From Knoellia subterranea KCTC 19937 (GTDB lineage: Bacteria > Actinomycetota > Actinomycetes > Actinomycetales > Dermatophilaceae), in NCBI RefSeq assembly GCF_000768685.1, contig NZ_AVPK01000001.1, forward strand, positions 620,001 to 684,000: a stretch of 64,000 bases of DNA, in the 5' to 3' direction. Under the pieces are notes generated by a model. The model saw nothing but the letters and a program-made list of their open reading frames with translations, did no database searches and had not been told where the DNA came from. The position numbers and the translations under genes were made by a program. This document shows positions 23,965 through 35,379 of this stretch, in pieces; position 1 is the first letter of the stretch, and each line of letters begins with the position of its first letter.

Positions 23965-24827
23965 GTGCGCGCTCCCGACAGACCGGTCCGGACGCGACCA
24001 TCGCCGGGCACGAGGTCGCCCGTCGTCGGGTCGAGGCGCGCGTAGCCCTCGCGGCCCGCGAGCCGCGCGGCGATGTCGTTGGACAGGGCGTACCACCCGT
24101 CGAAGACGACCACCTGGGTCGCGTGGGCCCGCAGCGCGTCCTGCTGGTCCTCCACCACCGACGGGTCGACGACGTGGTGCGTCACGAGGTCGTCCTCCAC
24201 CACGGACGGTGCGACGGGATCGTTGGACGCGGGAACGGCATACCCACTGTTTGCAGGGACGTGTTCGGCGAGCCATGCGCGATCCTCCGCCACCCACGAA
24301 CGTGGGGTGAGAGCGACGAAAAGCGTTGGGGCAGAAGGGTTCTCGGCAAGCGCACCACGGACTGCGTCATGCACGCGGATGTGGTCGGGATGCCCGTAGC
24401 CACCTTCGCTGTCATAGGTGACGACGACGTCCGGTGCGATCCCGTCGATGGCCACGCGCATCGCCTCGGCGACCTCGATGAACTCGGCGCCGGCGAAGGC
24501 CCGCGGGTTCTCGAAGGCGAGAGACCCGACCATTCCCGAATCCCGGTATGTCGGTCGGTCACCTTCGCGATCGGCTCCCAGGAAGTGGTGGGTCACCCCC
24601 AGGACGGAGACGGCCCCGGCGAGCTCACCACGGCGGTGGTCGGCGAGCGGGTCACCCTCGGCGCCCTCGAGATGCGCGAGGTCGGCGGGGATCACCTCAC
24701 CTTCCTCACCGAGCGTGCAGGTGAGGACGTGCACATCGTCACCGGCGGCGACGTGGTGCAGGATCGCCACCCCGGTGGCGAGGGTCTCGTCGTCCGGGTG
24801 GGCGTGGACGAACAGGAGCCGGCTCAC
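23961..24827 (-). CDS. mshB: Mycothiol biosynthesis deacetylase MshB
   Basis: Zinc deacetylase of the PIG-L/LmbE family, 288 aa, removing acetyl from GlcNAc-inositol in mycothiol synthesis. The metal site is HAHPDDE near the N-terminus (H10, D12, D13) plus GHPDHIRVHD. The segment TCTLGEEGEVIPADLAHLEG is typical of MshB rather than of other LmbE proteins. The close relative Mca is the main alternative. The ATG overlaps the upstream stop (ATGA). Mycothiol marks the organism as an actinobacterium. Confidence 0.88.
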   Translation of the reverse strand: MSRLLFVHAHPDDETLATGVAILHHVAAGDDVHVLTCTLGEEGEVIPADLAHLEGAEGDPLADHRRGELAGAVSVLGVTHHFLGADREGDRPTYRDSGMVGSLAFENPRAFAGAEFIEVAEAMRVAIDGIAPDVVVTYDSEGGYGHPDHIRVHDAVRGALAENPSAPTLFVALTPRSWVAEDRAWLAEHVPANSGYAVPASNDPVAPSVVEDDLVTHHVVDPSVVEDQQDALRAHATQVVVFDGWYALSNDIAARLAGREGYARLDPTTGDLVPGDGRVRTGLSGART

Positions 24828-26626
24828 TGCCGAACCGCGATGTCGGCGAACTCGACGACGCCACCGATGACCTCGTTGGCGGAGAGGTTGCGGACGTCGC
24901 TGCCGGCGATGTAGAGCGCGCGGCGTTCGGCCAGTCCAATGTAGGCACCCTGCGTCTGGAGCTGGACGTCGAGGGCAGCCCAGGCGTCCTCGCGTTCGAC
25001 ACGGTCGGAGATCGTGTTGATCCGGGCGATCTCGGCATTGACCTTGGGGTCGTTGAAGTAGCCGTAGTCACGGCCCGGGCCGGCAGCGGAGACGTTGATC
25101 GAGCTGTCGAACAGGGCGGGGAAGATCGTGCTCGCCGAGGCACCGACGGGAGCCCAGTTCGACCAGAAGACGTCGTAGGCGCCGGCCGCCTCGGGCCGAC
25201 TGATCGTCGTGAAGTACTCGTCCTTGAGGGGCGTGACGGTCGGCGCGAAACCGGCCTCGGTCCAGCCGGCGACGAGCGAGGCCATGGCCTTGTCGGCAAC
25301 GGGACTCGAGCGGTAGGCCACCCGGATCGGCACGGGAATCGTCAGACCAGCCTTGCCCAGCAGCACCTTGGCCTCACCAGCGCGACCGCCGGTGCCCGCG
25401 TCGAGCGGGTCCTCGGTGTGCGAGGCCGGCAGGGCCGACGGGATGAGTGAGGTGGTCGGCCGACTCGTCGCGCCACCACCGAGCGCGGTGACATAGGCAG
25501 CGCGATTGGTGGCAACGGATAGCGCCTGCCGGGCCTCGATCTTGGCGAAGGTCGGGCTCTTGTAGTTGGGGACGAGGTAGTCGACGAGACCCGTGCCGGC
25601 CGTCACGGACCGCTCCTTGAGCGCGTCGACGGTGAGGACGTGCTGCTGGATCGCCGGGGGCGCCGAACCGAGCGCCACCGCGGCTCGCGAGTTGTCCCCA
25701 TCGGCCATGATCTGCTGGGCGACGGTCTGCGTCTCGATGCCCTCTTGGTACTCGATCCGGTCCGGGTAGGCCTTGCGGACCTCATCGGTGGATGCGGACC
25801 AGTGAGGGTTGCGGACCCACGCGCCACCGGTCGAGGTGCGCCACGGGGCAGAGAGCTTGTAGGGGCCGTTGGAGAAGACGGTGAACGTGCCGTCGCCCAT
25901 CTTGTCGGCCGACTTCTTGAAGGGCGCGAAGGCCGGCTGGGCGACCATCTCGTTGAAGTCGCTCACGGGCGAACTCAGCGTGAAGGTGATCGTCTTGCCC
26001 CGGCACGACACGGCCTTGTCGAAGGCTGCCTGGCCAGCGGCGGCATAAGGACCCCCGGCGTAGGGGCCGGCATACACGGAGCCGCCGTTGGGCTGCTTCG
26101 CCACGCCGAGGACCGCGAGCGCGTCGGTCGAGCCGCCGGTGATGACCGACGTCGCAAAGGTCCTCGAGATGCCGTAGCTGACGTCCTCGCAGGTGACCGG
26201 GCTGCCGTCCTCCCACGCGACACCGTCGCGCAGCGTGAACGTCCAGGACTTGAGGTCCTGGCTGGGCGTGCCCGTGTCGGTCGCGAGATCCCCGACGAGT
26301 CGCGACTGGTTGCGCGGGTCGGTGCTCGGTTGATAGGCGGTCAGCGTGCGCAAGAAGATCCGGCCGGCGAAGGCCGCGTCGTCACGTGAACCGATGCGCT
26401 GGGGGTCCCAACTCAGGACCGGTCCGAGCGAGAGAGCCTTGAGCGTGCCGCCGCGCTCGTCCGTGCGGTCGTGGGCAGCGGCCACCGACGGGTTCTCCGC
26501 CTCGTCGTTGCCGCCGAACACGGCGAAGGAGGCGGCCGCCACGATGGCGGCCGCCACCAGTGCAGCGACGACGACCCAGAGTCGACTCCGCTGAGGTCGG
26601 CGTTGCCTTCTGGACTCGATGCTCAC
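24824..26626 (-). CDS. LpqW-like family 5 solute-binding protein, membrane-anchored
   Basis: A 600-aa protein with the fold of ABC family 5 peptide-binding proteins. It begins with a basic stretch and one membrane helix (about residues 15-38) but has no lipobox cysteine, so it appears anchored by its helix rather than by lipid. No permease genes are next to it. The position between typA and mshB is that of LpqW (Rv1166, from memory), which regulates lipomannan/lipoarabinomannan synthesis in mycobacteria. GGGGGAG precedes the GTG at 26626. Confidence 0.7.
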   Translation of the reverse strand: MSIESRRQRRPQRSRLWVVVAALVAAAIVAAASFAVFGGNDEAENPSVAAAHDRTDERGGTLKALSLGPVLSWDPQRIGSRDDAAFAGRIFLRTLTAYQPSTDPRNQSRLVGDLATDTGTPSQDLKSWTFTLRDGVAWEDGSPVTCEDVSYGISRTFATSVITGGSTDALAVLGVAKQPNGGSVYAGPYAGGPYAAAGQAAFDKAVSCRGKTITFTLSSPVSDFNEMVAQPAFAPFKKSADKMGDGTFTVFSNGPYKLSAPWRTSTGGAWVRNPHWSASTDEVRKAYPDRIEYQEGIETQTVAQQIMADGDNSRAAVALGSAPPAIQQHVLTVDALKERSVTAGTGLVDYLVPNYKSPTFAKIEARQALSVATNRAAYVTALGGGATSRPTTSLIPSALPASHTEDPLDAGTGGRAGEAKVLLGKAGLTIPVPIRVAYRSSPVADKAMASLVAGWTEAGFAPTVTPLKDEYFTTISRPEAAGAYDVFWSNWAPVGASASTIFPALFDSSINVSAAGPGRDYGYFNDPKVNAEIARINTISDRVEREDAWAALDVQLQTQGAYIGLAERRALYIAGSDVRNLSANEVIGGVVEFADIAVRQ

Positions 26627-26640
26627 GGACTCCCCCAGGA

Positions 26641-28548
26641 TCAGGCCTTGCGGTTGCGGGCCGCCGTGCGGCCACGGATCGTCTGGTCGAGCTCGACCTT
26701 GCGGATGCGCACGGCGTCGGGCGTGACCTCGACGCACTCGTCCTCACGGCAGAACTCCAGCGACTGCTCGAGGCTGAGCTTGCGCGGAGGGACGACCTTC
26801 TCGAAGTTGTCGGCCGAGGAGGCGCGCACGTTGGTGAGCTTCTTCTCCTTGGTGATGTTGACGTCCATGTCGTCGGCGCGGGAGTTCTCGCCGACGATCA
26901 TGCCCTCGTAGACCTCGGTGGCCGGCTCGACGAAGAGGGTGCCGCGCTCCTGGAGGTTGACCATCGCGTAGGACGTGACCGGCCCCGAGCGGTCGGCGAC
27001 GAGCGAGCCCGACGTGCGGGTCGTGATCGTGCCGAACCACGGCTCGTAGTCCTCGAAGACGTGGTGGGCGATGCCCGCGCCACGGGTCTCGGTGAGGAAC
27101 TCGGTGCGGAAGCCGATGAGCCCACGCGACGGGACGAGGAACTCCATGCGGACCCAGCCGGTGCCGTGGTTGGTCATCTGCTCCATGCGTCCCTTGCGGG
27201 CGGCGAGGAGCTGGGTGATGGCGCCGAGGTACTCGTCCGGGGTGTCGATGGTGAGGCGCTCGACCGGCTCGTGCAGCTTGCCGTCGACCTGCTTGGTGAC
27301 GACCTGCGGCTTGCCGACGGTGAGCTCGTAGCCCTCGCGGCGCATCTGCTCGACGAGGATCGCGAGCGCGAGCTCGCCACGGCCCTGGACCTCCCAGGCG
27401 TCGGGGCGCTCGGTCGGCAGGACGCGCAGCGACACGTTGCCGACGAGCTCCTTGTCGAGGCGGTCCTTGACCATGCGGGCGGTGACCTTGGTGCCCTTGG
27501 TCGCACCGCGACCCACGAGCGGGCTCGTGTTGGTGCCGATGGTCATGGAGATCGCGGGCTCGTCGACCGTGATGACGGGGAGCGGCAGCGGGTTCTCGGC
27601 GTCGGCGATGGTGTCGCCGATCATGATCTCGGGGATGCCGGCGATGGCGATGATGTCACCGGGGCGGGCGGACTGACCCTCCTCGAGCGGCTTGCGCTCG
27701 AGGGCCTCGGTCATGAGCAGCTCGGTGATCTTGACCTTCTCGATCGAGCCGTCGTGCTTGCACCACGCGACCTGCTGGCCCTTCTTGATCTCGCCGTTGT
27801 GCACGCGCAGCAGGGCGAGGCGGCCGAGGAAGTTGGAGGCGTCGAGGTTGGTGACGTGCGCCTGCAGCGGGGCCTCGGTGTCGTACTTCGGCGCCGGGAT
27901 GGTGCCGATGATCGTCGAGAAGAGCGCGGTCATGTCCTCGCCGCCGGGCAGTCCGCCGTTCTCGGGGCGCTCGAGCGACGCGCGGCCGTTCTTGGCCGAG
28001 GCGTAGACGATCGGGAACTCGATCTGCTCCTCGGATGCGTCGAGGTCGATGAAGAGCTCGTAGACCTCGTCGACGACCTCCTGGATGCGGGAGTCCGGAC
28101 GGTCGACCTTGTTGATGCAGAGGATGACCGGCATCTTGGCCGCGAGGGCCTTGCGCAGGACGAAGCGGGTCTGGGGCAGCGGGCCCTCGGACGCGTCGAC
28201 GAGGAGGACGACGCCGTCGACCATGGAGAGGCCGCGCTCGACCTCGCCACCGAAGTCGGCGTGGCCGGGGGTGTCGATGATGTTGATCGTCAGGCCGTCG
28301 GTGAGGCCGGCGTCCGTCGCGGCCTTGCCGGCGTAGTGGACGGCCGTGTTCTTGGCGAGAATGGTGATGCCCTTCTCGCGTTCGAGGTCTCCGGAGTCCA
28401 TGACGCGCTCGCCAGTGGTCTCGACGGTGGCTCGTTCGGCGAAGGCTCCGGCCTCCCAGAGCATCTTGTCGACCAGCGTGGTCTTTCCGTGGTCGACGTG
28501 CGCGACGATGGCGACGTTACGGATGTCGTCGCGAGTAGTGATGGGCAT
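26641..28548 (-). CDS. typA: Translational GTPase TypA/BipA
   Basis: Ribosome-associated GTPase of 635 aa. Motifs: P-loop AHVDHGKTT (about residues 15-23), effector-region and DxxG segment [16 protein letters not shown], and NKVDRPD. These are followed by domain II, EF-G-like domains III and V, and the TypA-specific C-terminus with [16 protein letters not shown]. The start ATG at 28548 ([11 protein letters not shown]) is set by the first GTPase strand. It lies 14 bp upstream of the LpqW-like gene. Confidence 0.95.
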   Translation of the reverse strand: MPITTRDDIRNVAIVAHVDHGKTTLVDKMLWEAGAFAERATVETTGERVMDSGDLEREKGITILAKNTAVHYAGKAATDAGLTDGLTINIIDTPGHADFGGEVERGLSMVDGVVLLVDASEGPLPQTRFVLRKALAAKMPVILCINKVDRPDSRIQEVVDEVYELFIDLDASEEQIEFPIVYASAKNGRASLERPENGGLPGGEDMTALFSTIIGTIPAPKYDTEAPLQAHVTNLDASNFLGRLALLRVHNGEIKKGQQVAWCKHDGSIEKVKITELLMTEALERKPLEEGQSARPGDIIAIAGIPEIMIGDTIADAENPLPLPVITVDEPAISMTIGTNTSPLVGRGATKGTKVTARMVKDRLDKELVGNVSLRVLPTERPDAWEVQGRGELALAILVEQMRREGYELTVGKPQVVTKQVDGKLHEPVERLTIDTPDEYLGAITQLLAARKGRMEQMTNHGTGWVRMEFLVPSRGLIGFRTEFLTETRGAGIAHHVFEDYEPWFGTITTRTSGSLVADRSGPVTSYAMVNLQERGTLFVEPATEVYEGMIVGENSRADDMDVNITKEKKLTNVRASSADNFEKVVPPRKLSLEQSLEFCREDECVEVTPDAVRIRKVELDQTIRGRTAARNRKA

Positions 28549-28573
28549 GATGCCCAGTCTCTCAGGGAATCGG

Positions 28574-29011
28574 TCAGGCGCGAAAACGAGCGGCGAAGGC
28601 GTCGATGATCGGCAGGTCCGCCGGAAGCCAGCGCACGGCATACAGGTCGTCGAGGCGAAGCCAGCGGAGCTCGTCGTGGTCCTCGATCGGTGCGGGGACG
28701 CCGTCGGTCACCGTCGCGACGAAGACGGACATCGCGTATGCCGTCCCCAACGGCCAGCGACCATCGTCCAGCGGGCCGTCGATCCGGTCCGCGACGGCAA
28801 TGGTGACCCCGAGTTCCTCGCGAATCTCCCGGTGCAGGGCCGTGGCGAGGTCCTCCCCCGGGTCGACCTTGCCCCCGGGGAACTCCCATCCACCGGCAAG
28901 CTCGGGCGGCTCCGTGCGCCGGGCGGCGAGCAGCGCTGACGGCTCGGCCAGGTCGTCGACGATGGCCGCTGCGACGACCTCGATGGGTGCCTTCTCCGGA
29001 TGGGGGCTCAC
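28574..29011 (-). CDS. NUDIX hydrolase (MutT-like)
   Basis: A 145-aa single NUDIX domain with the intact box [23 protein letters not shown] (split over about residues 45-67), which coordinates Mg2+ for pyrophosphate cleavage. The [17 protein letters not shown] context is typical of MutT/8-oxo-dGTP-type enzymes; the substrate is not proven. GTG start. Codes LYAVRW and TAYAMS using the repeat core, two copies 99 bp apart in opposite orientations. Confidence 0.85.
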   Translation of the reverse strand: MSPHPEKAPIEVVAAAIVDDLAEPSALLAARRTEPPELAGGWEFPGGKVDPGEDLATALHREIREELGVTIAVADRIDGPLDDGRWPLGTAYAMSVFVATVTDGVPAPIEDHDELRWLRLDDLYAVRWLPADLPIIDAFAARFRA

Positions 29012-29089
29012 GCCGCACGTCCTCCTGCCGTTCGGGTCTCACTCCGATAAACAATGACGATCTGCGGTCGACCGGCGCATGAATGTCGC

Positions 29090-29095
29090 TAGGGT
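29090..29095 (+). promoter_or_regulatory. -10 box TAGGGT upstream of the peptide ABC operon
   Basis: TAGGGT at 29090-29095 gives an expected leader of about 105 nt before the binding-protein ATG at 29206. The leader is GC-rich and could fold, but no known riboswitch was recognised. Confidence 0.4.
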
Positions 29096-29205
29096 CAACC
29101 CACTCGCGCAGTGAAGCACGTCACGGAGGTGTGCTGCGCGGGTCCGTCCCACCCTGCGGGGGGTCAACCGTGGCCCTCGAGGTTCGCACATCAAGCGAGG
29201 TATTC

Positions 29206-30876
29206 ATGAAGTTCACGCGGAAGGCGGCGCCCGCCGCAGTGGCGGCACTCGCCCTCACTCTCACCGCATGCGCCCAGTCCGACCGGGACACCGGGGACGA
29301 CGCCGCCAGCGGCGGCGACGTCAAGGACACGATCACGTTCGGTGCGGCAGGCGCGCCCGAACTCTTCGACCCCTTCTACGCCACGGACGGCGAGACGTTC
29401 CGCGTCACCCGCCAGATGATGGAAGGCCTCGTCGGCATCAAGCCCGGCACCGCCGAGATCGAGCCCGAGCTCGCCACGAGCTGGGAGCCGTCCGCCGATG
29501 GCAAGGAGTGGACCTTCAAGCTCCGCGAGGGCGTGAAGTTCTGGGACGGCGAGCCGTTCAACGCCGAGGCCGTCTGCTACAACTTCGAGCGCATGTTCGA
29601 CCAGAACGAGGTCGCCGCCGGTGGCCCCGCTGGCTACTGGGCCGACGTCATGGGTTCGTTCAAGTCCGATGCCGCCAACGCGCTCTACCAGAGCTGCGCG
29701 GCGAGCGACGACATGACCGCGGTCGTCAAGATCAGCCGCTCGACGTCGAAGTTCCCGACGGCCCTCTCGCTCGACTCCTTCTCGATGCAGTCGCCGAAGG
29801 CGCTCAAGGAGGGTGACGCCAACAACGTCACCAAGCAGGGTGAGGGCTTCGGCTACCCGGCCTACTCCAAGAACCCGGTCGGCACCGGCCCCTACAAGCT
29901 CGACAAGTACGACGAGGCCAACAAGACCGTCACCCTCGTCCGCAACGACGACTACTGGGGCGACAAGGCCAAGACCGCCAAGCTCGTCTTCAAGATCATC
30001 CCGGACGAGGCCACGCGTCGTCAGGAGCTCGAGGCCGGCAGCATCGACGGCTACGACCTCCCGAACCCCGCTGACTGGGGCGGCCTGAAGTCCTCCGGCA
30101 ACAACGTCCTCGTGCGTCCGGCGTTCAACATCCTCTACATGGGTCTCAACCCGGAGAAGAACCCGAAGCTCAAGGACCTCAAGGTTCGCCAGGCGCTCTA
30201 CTACGCCCTCAACCGCGACCAGCTCGTCAAGACCCAGCTCCCCGAGGGCGCCACGGTCGCGACGCAGTTCATGCCCGACACCGTCTCCGGCTACAACAAG
30301 GGCCTCCAGCCCTACGCCTACGACGTCGAGAAGGCCAAGTCGCTCCTCAAGGAGGCCGGCGCCGAGGGCATGACTCTCCAGTTCGCCTACCCGTCCGAGG
30401 TGTCGCGCCCCTACATGCCGAACCCGCAGAAGATCTACGAGGCCCTGCGTGCAGACCTCGAGGCCGTCGGCATCAAGGTCACCGTCGTCACCGCTCCGTG
30501 GAACGGTGGCTACCTCGACACCGTCGACAACGGCGGCTACGACGCGTGGCTGCTCGGCTGGACCGGTGACTACGACTCGCCGGACAACTTCATCGGCACG
30601 TTCTTCGCCAACCTCAAGGCGAACGACTTCCACACCTCGGCGACGTCCTACGGCGCCCAGCTGTCGAAGGACCTCACGGACGCCGACGCCATTGTCGACG
30701 AGACCGAGCGCGCTGCCGCCTACGAGAAGATCAACCAGCAGATCATGGAGCAGGACCTGCCGGGTCTGGCGATCAGCCACTCCCCGCCGGCCCTCGTGGT
30801 CAGCAACAAGGTCAAGGACCTCGTTGCCAGCCCGCTGACCGCTGAGACGTTCGCTTCGGTGACCGTTTCCAAGTGA
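29206..30876 (+). CDS. ABC transporter family 5 substrate-binding lipoprotein (peptide type)
   Basis: A 556-aa lipoprotein with a signal peptide and lipobox ending LTAC (C22), then an Asp/Gly-rich spacer and the SBP_bac_5 fold. Typical phrases are ELATSWEPSADGKEWTFKLR, GVKFWDGEPFNAEAVCYNFE and NPVGTGPYKLDKY. It captures dipeptides, oligopeptides or similar solutes for the following permeases and ATPases. GCGAGG precedes the ATG at 29206. A strong hairpin separates it from the permease gene, probably keeping its mRNA more abundant. Confidence 0.9.
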   Translation: MKFTRKAAPAAVAALALTLTACAQSDRDTGDDAASGGDVKDTITFGAAGAPELFDPFYATDGETFRVTRQMMEGLVGIKPGTAEIEPELATSWEPSADGKEWTFKLREGVKFWDGEPFNAEAVCYNFERMFDQNEVAAGGPAGYWADVMGSFKSDAANALYQSCAASDDMTAVVKISRSTSKFPTALSLDSFSMQSPKALKEGDANNVTKQGEGFGYPAYSKNPVGTGPYKLDKYDEANKTVTLVRNDDYWGDKAKTAKLVFKIIPDEATRRQELEAGSIDGYDLPNPADWGGLKSSGNNVLVRPAFNILYMGLNPEKNPKLKDLKVRQALYYALNRDQLVKTQLPEGATVATQFMPDTVSGYNKGLQPYAYDVEKAKSLLKEAGAEGMTLQFAYPSEVSRPYMPNPQKIYEALRADLEAVGIKVTVVTAPWNGGYLDTVDNGGYDAWLLGWTGDYDSPDNFIGTFFANLKANDFHTSATSYGAQLSKDLTDADAIVDETERAAAYEKINQQIMEQDLPGLAISHSPPALVVSNKVKDLVASPLTAETFASVTVSK

Positions 30877-30911
30877 TCCGCGTGAGGTGACGTCGTCCAC
30901 CTCATCGGCAA

Positions 30912-30953
30912 GACTGTGGCCGTCCCAGCAGCGTCGCTGGGACGGCCACAGTC
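30912..30953 (+). terminator. Perfect 18-bp stem between binding protein and permease genes
   Basis: GACTGTGGCCGTCCCAGC (30912-30929) and its exact complement (30936-30953) surround a 6-nt loop. No T-run follows. It may act as partial terminator or mRNA-stabilising stem within the operon. Confidence 0.75.
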
Positions 30954-30976
30954 ACGAGTGAAGGAGATCCACACCC

Positions 30977-31987
30977 GTGCTCAGATTCATCATCCGGCGA
31001 CTGATCCAGATGGTCGGGGTTGTCATCGTCCTCTCGGCCCTGGTCTTCGCCTGGCTCAAGGTCCTGCCCGGAGGCACCGTCGGTGCCCTCCTCGGCGAGC
31101 GGGCCACTCCGGAGCGGCGCGCCGCCATGGAGAAGGCACTCGGCCTCGACCAGCCGATCTACGTCCAGTACTGGGAGTTCGTGAAGCGCGCGGTCCGCGG
31201 TGAGTTCGGCGCCAGCACGTCGGTCCAGCCGGGCACCGACGCCATGGACGTCTTCCTCACCCGCTTCCCCGCCACGATCGAACTGGCCGTCTGCGCCCTC
31301 GTCATCGCGGTGCTGCTCGGTGTGCCGCTCGGCTACCTGGCAGCGCGCCGCCGGGCCTCGTGGTTCGACAACGTCTCGATCGTCAGCTCACTCGTGGGCA
31401 TCGCGGTCCCGGTCTTCTTCCTCGCGTTCATGCTCCAGTACGTCTTCGCCGTCAAGCTGCACTGGCTCCCGGTCTCCGGGCGACAGGATCCCGACGTCAA
31501 CGGCACCCGGGTCACGGGCTTCTTCATCCTCGACGGGCTGCTCACGCGAGAGTTCGATGCGTCCTGGAACGCGATCAAACACCTCATCCTGCCGTCGATC
31601 GCACTGGCGACGATTCCTTTCGCCGTGGTCTTCCGGATCACCCGCGCGTCGGTGCTGGAGGTCCTCGACGAGGACTACGTCCGCACCGCCGAGTCCAAGG
31701 GACTCACGAACCGCGTCATCCGCGGCCGCCACGTCCTGCGCAACGCCCTGCTGCCCGTGGTGACGACGATCGGCCTGCAGACCGGTGGCCTCCTCGTCGG
31801 GGCCGTCCTGACCGAGCGGGTCTTCTCCTGGGGGGGCCTGGGCGATGCCCTCGCCCTCGCATTCACGAGACGTGACTACGCGGTCCTCCAGGTCTGCATC
31901 CTCATGGCGACAGTCACCTTCGTCGTCGTCAATCTGTTGGTCGACATCGCGTATGCCGTGATCGACCCCCGAGTGCGGACGAGGTGA
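30977..31987 (+). CDS. ABC transporter permease, DppB/OppB type
   Basis: A 336-aa inner-membrane permease with six helices. It has the family start LRFIIRRLIQMVGVVIVLSALVF, the FGASTSVQPGTDAMDVF segment, and the EAA loop DYVRTAESKGLTNRVIRGRHVLRNAL that contacts the ATPases. GTG start with AAGGAG 10 nt upstream. It overlaps the next permease by 4 bp (GTGA). Confidence 0.92.
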   Translation: MLRFIIRRLIQMVGVVIVLSALVFAWLKVLPGGTVGALLGERATPERRAAMEKALGLDQPIYVQYWEFVKRAVRGEFGASTSVQPGTDAMDVFLTRFPATIELAVCALVIAVLLGVPLGYLAARRRASWFDNVSIVSSLVGIAVPVFFLAFMLQYVFAVKLHWLPVSGRQDPDVNGTRVTGFFILDGLLTREFDASWNAIKHLILPSIALATIPFAVVFRITRASVLEVLDEDYVRTAESKGLTNRVIRGRHVLRNALLPVVTTIGLQTGGLLVGAVLTERVFSWGGLGDALALAFTRRDYAVLQVCILMATVTFVVVNLLVDIAYAVIDPRVRTR

Positions 31988-33024
31988 GTCGCGTGCCCAA
32001 CCCCCTGAACCCGCGCAGCAAGAAGGACCGCATCGACGCGCTCGCCGCGAGCGCCGGCGACCCCGCCACCACCGGTTCGTCCGGTGGCGGCACCGTCGGT
32101 GGCACAACGGCGGTCGCGACCATCGACGACGCCGGCCACGTCGAGGAGACCGCCGGTGTCTCCCTCTTCGCCAGCGCCTGGAGCCGGCTGCGTCGCAACC
32201 CGGTCTTCCTCATCGGACTGGGCATCACGGGAGCCTTCGTGCTGCTCGCGATCTTCGCGCCGTGGATCGCTCCGCACGACCCGGCGGCCCGCCTGCTGCT
32301 CGATGAGATCCGCCCCCAGTCCAACCCGATCCCGGCGGCTCGCGAGGGCTTCCCGCTCGGCGCCGACAACATCGGGCGAGACATCTTCTCGCGACTCATC
32401 GTCGGCAGCCGCCAGACCCTGCTCGTCGGTGTCATGGCCACCTTCTTCGGCCTCGTCGGCGGTCTCACGCTCGGCACGATCGCCGGTGCCTTCGGCGGCT
32501 GGGTGGACTCGGTCGTCATGCGCGTCGTCGACGTCATGCTCTCGATCCCGTCGCTGCTCCTGGCCTTCTCCATCGCGGCCATCGCGGCGCGGCCGAGCCA
32601 GTGGACGGTGATCATCGCCATCGCGGTCGTGCAGGTCCCGATCTTTGCCCGGCTGCTCCGCGGCTCGATGCTCGCCCAACGAGCCAGCGATCACGTCCTG
32701 GCGGCCAGGGCCCTCGGCGTCAAGGAGTCGGCCATCGTGTTCCGGCACATGCTGCCGAACTCGCTCGGTCCGGTGATCGTCCAGTCGACGCTCGTCGTCG
32801 CGACGTCGATCATCGACGCCGCCGCCCTGTCCTTCCTCGGTCTCGGCAACCCCGACGACCGCAAGCCCGAGTGGGGCCAGATGCTGGGCGCCTCCCAGCA
32901 GTTCATCTACGACCACCCTGCCCTCGCGGTCTGGCCGGCGCTGTGCATCATCGTCGTCGCCCTCGGCTTCACCCTCATGGGTGAGTCGCTGCGTGAGGCC
33001 CTCGACCCCAAGAGCCGGAGGTGA
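31984..33024 (+). CDS. ABC transporter permease, DppC/OppC type
   Basis: A 346-aa partner permease. About 60 residues of low-complexity Ala/Gly/Thr precede the first helix (LIGLGITGAFVLLAIFAPWIAP), longer than usual for the family. The EAA loop is DHVLAARALGVKESAIVFRHMLPN. The GTG start overlaps the previous stop and is followed by the ATPase pair. Confidence 0.92.
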   Translation: MSRVPNPLNPRSKKDRIDALAASAGDPATTGSSGGGTVGGTTAVATIDDAGHVEETAGVSLFASAWSRLRRNPVFLIGLGITGAFVLLAIFAPWIAPHDPAARLLLDEIRPQSNPIPAAREGFPLGADNIGRDIFSRLIVGSRQTLLVGVMATFFGLVGGLTLGTIAGAFGGWVDSVVMRVVDVMLSIPSLLLAFSIAAIAARPSQWTVIIAIAVVQVPIFARLLRGSMLAQRASDHVLAARALGVKESAIVFRHMLPNSLGPVIVQSTLVVATSIIDAAALSFLGLGNPDDRKPEWGQMLGASQQFIYDHPALAVWPALCIIVVALGFTLMGESLREALDPKSRR

Positions 33025-33031
33025 GTGTCCG

Positions 33032-34053
33032 ATGACCGACACCCTCAGCACCAGCCAGCCCCACCCCCGCAGTGACAGCGACGAACCGCTGCTCTCGGTG
33101 CGCGACCTCACGGTCACGTTCCAACGCGCCGGTGACGAGCCGTTCGTGGCCGTCGATGGCGTGAGCTTCGACCTGCGTCCCGGTGACACGCTCGGCATCG
33201 TCGGGGAGTCCGGGTCCGGCAAGTCGGTGACGTCGCTCGCGATCATGGGGCTCCTCCCCGAGCGTGGCGTGCGCGTCACCGGTGAGGTCCTCTACAACGG
33301 TCAGGACCTGCTCAAGCTGAGCCCGACCCAGATGCGTGACCGACGTGGCGCCGAGCTCGGCATGATCTTCCAGGATCCGCTGTCGTCGCTGAATCCCGTT
33401 GTCCCCATTGGGCTTCAGGTCACCGAGGTCCTCGAGCGTCACCGCGGGCTCTCCCGCAAGGCCGCGATGCCTCTGGCCAAGGAGATGCTCGACCGCGTCG
33501 GCATCCCGGACCCGGATCGACGCCTCAAGGACTACCCGCACCAGCTGTCCGGTGGCATGCGCCAGCGAGCCCTCATCGCCATGGCCCTGGCCGCCGAGCC
33601 GCGCGTCCTCATCGCGGACGAGCCGACGACGGCACTCGACGTGACGATCCAGGCGCAGATCCTCGCGGTCCTCAAGGACCTCGTCGAGGACACCGGCACG
33701 GCGCTCATCATGATCACCCACGACCTCGGAGTCGTGGCAGGGCTCGTCGACACGGTCAACGTCATGTATGCCGGACGCGTCGTCGAGCGGGCGGCTCGCC
33801 ACCCGCTCTTCGCCGAACCCCGCCACCCCTACACGGCTGGGCTGTTGGCCTCGATCCCCCGACTGGATGGCTCGCGGGGCGAACGCCTGCAGCCCATCCC
33901 GGGCTCGGTCGCCGACAACCTGCCGTGGACGAGCGCGTGCGCGTTCGCACCGCGGTGTTCGCAGCCCATCGACCAGTGCCGCGCGCAGACCCCGGAGCTC
34001 GTCCAGCACGACGACCGGGCACTGCGCTGCTTCAACCCCATGGAGGTGACCCG

Positions 34054-34057
<4 letters not shown>
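33032..34057 (+). CDS. ABC transporter ATP-binding protein, DppD/OppD type
   Basis: A 341-aa ATPase. Walker A is GESGSGKS, the signature is [15 protein letters not shown] and Walker B is [14 protein letters not shown], followed by the H-loop histidine in [10 protein letters not shown]. The C-terminal oligopeptide-transporter domain has the cysteine cluster [14 protein letters not shown] that can bind an Fe-S cluster in relatives. GGAGGTGAG precedes the ATG at 33032. Confidence 0.93.
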
Positions 34058-35211
<1,154 letters not shown>

Positions 35212-35250
35212 GCCCAGCGCATCGCTGAGCGGTGCTCGTCTCCACCAAAC

Positions 35251-35307
35251 GACCGGTTGTGGGCCGAGGCGACCAGTTCGGGCTGGTTGCCTCGGCCACA
35301 ACTGGTC
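35251..35307. terminator. Imperfect long hairpin after the peptide ABC operon
   Basis: GACCGGTTGTGGGCCGAGGC (35251-35270) pairs with 35289-35307 with a few mismatches around an 18-nt loop. It lies 39 bp after the last ABC gene and upstream of the pterin dehydratase gene. Confidence 0.6.
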
Positions 35308-35379
35308 GTCTCGGGGTTGGTGGCCACCGGTAGGCGCGCCTTGCTGGACGGGTTGGCCCGAGAGCGCGAGGCTGGCCCC

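Noticed and set aside
26560-28608. Plus-strand 682-codon frame opposite typA
   Set aside because: Shadow of typA; no domain is recognisable and it has no start context.
29096-29205. Riboswitch in the leader of the peptide-binding protein gene
   Set aside because: The leader is GC-rich and can fold, but no conserved core of a known riboswitch class was visible.
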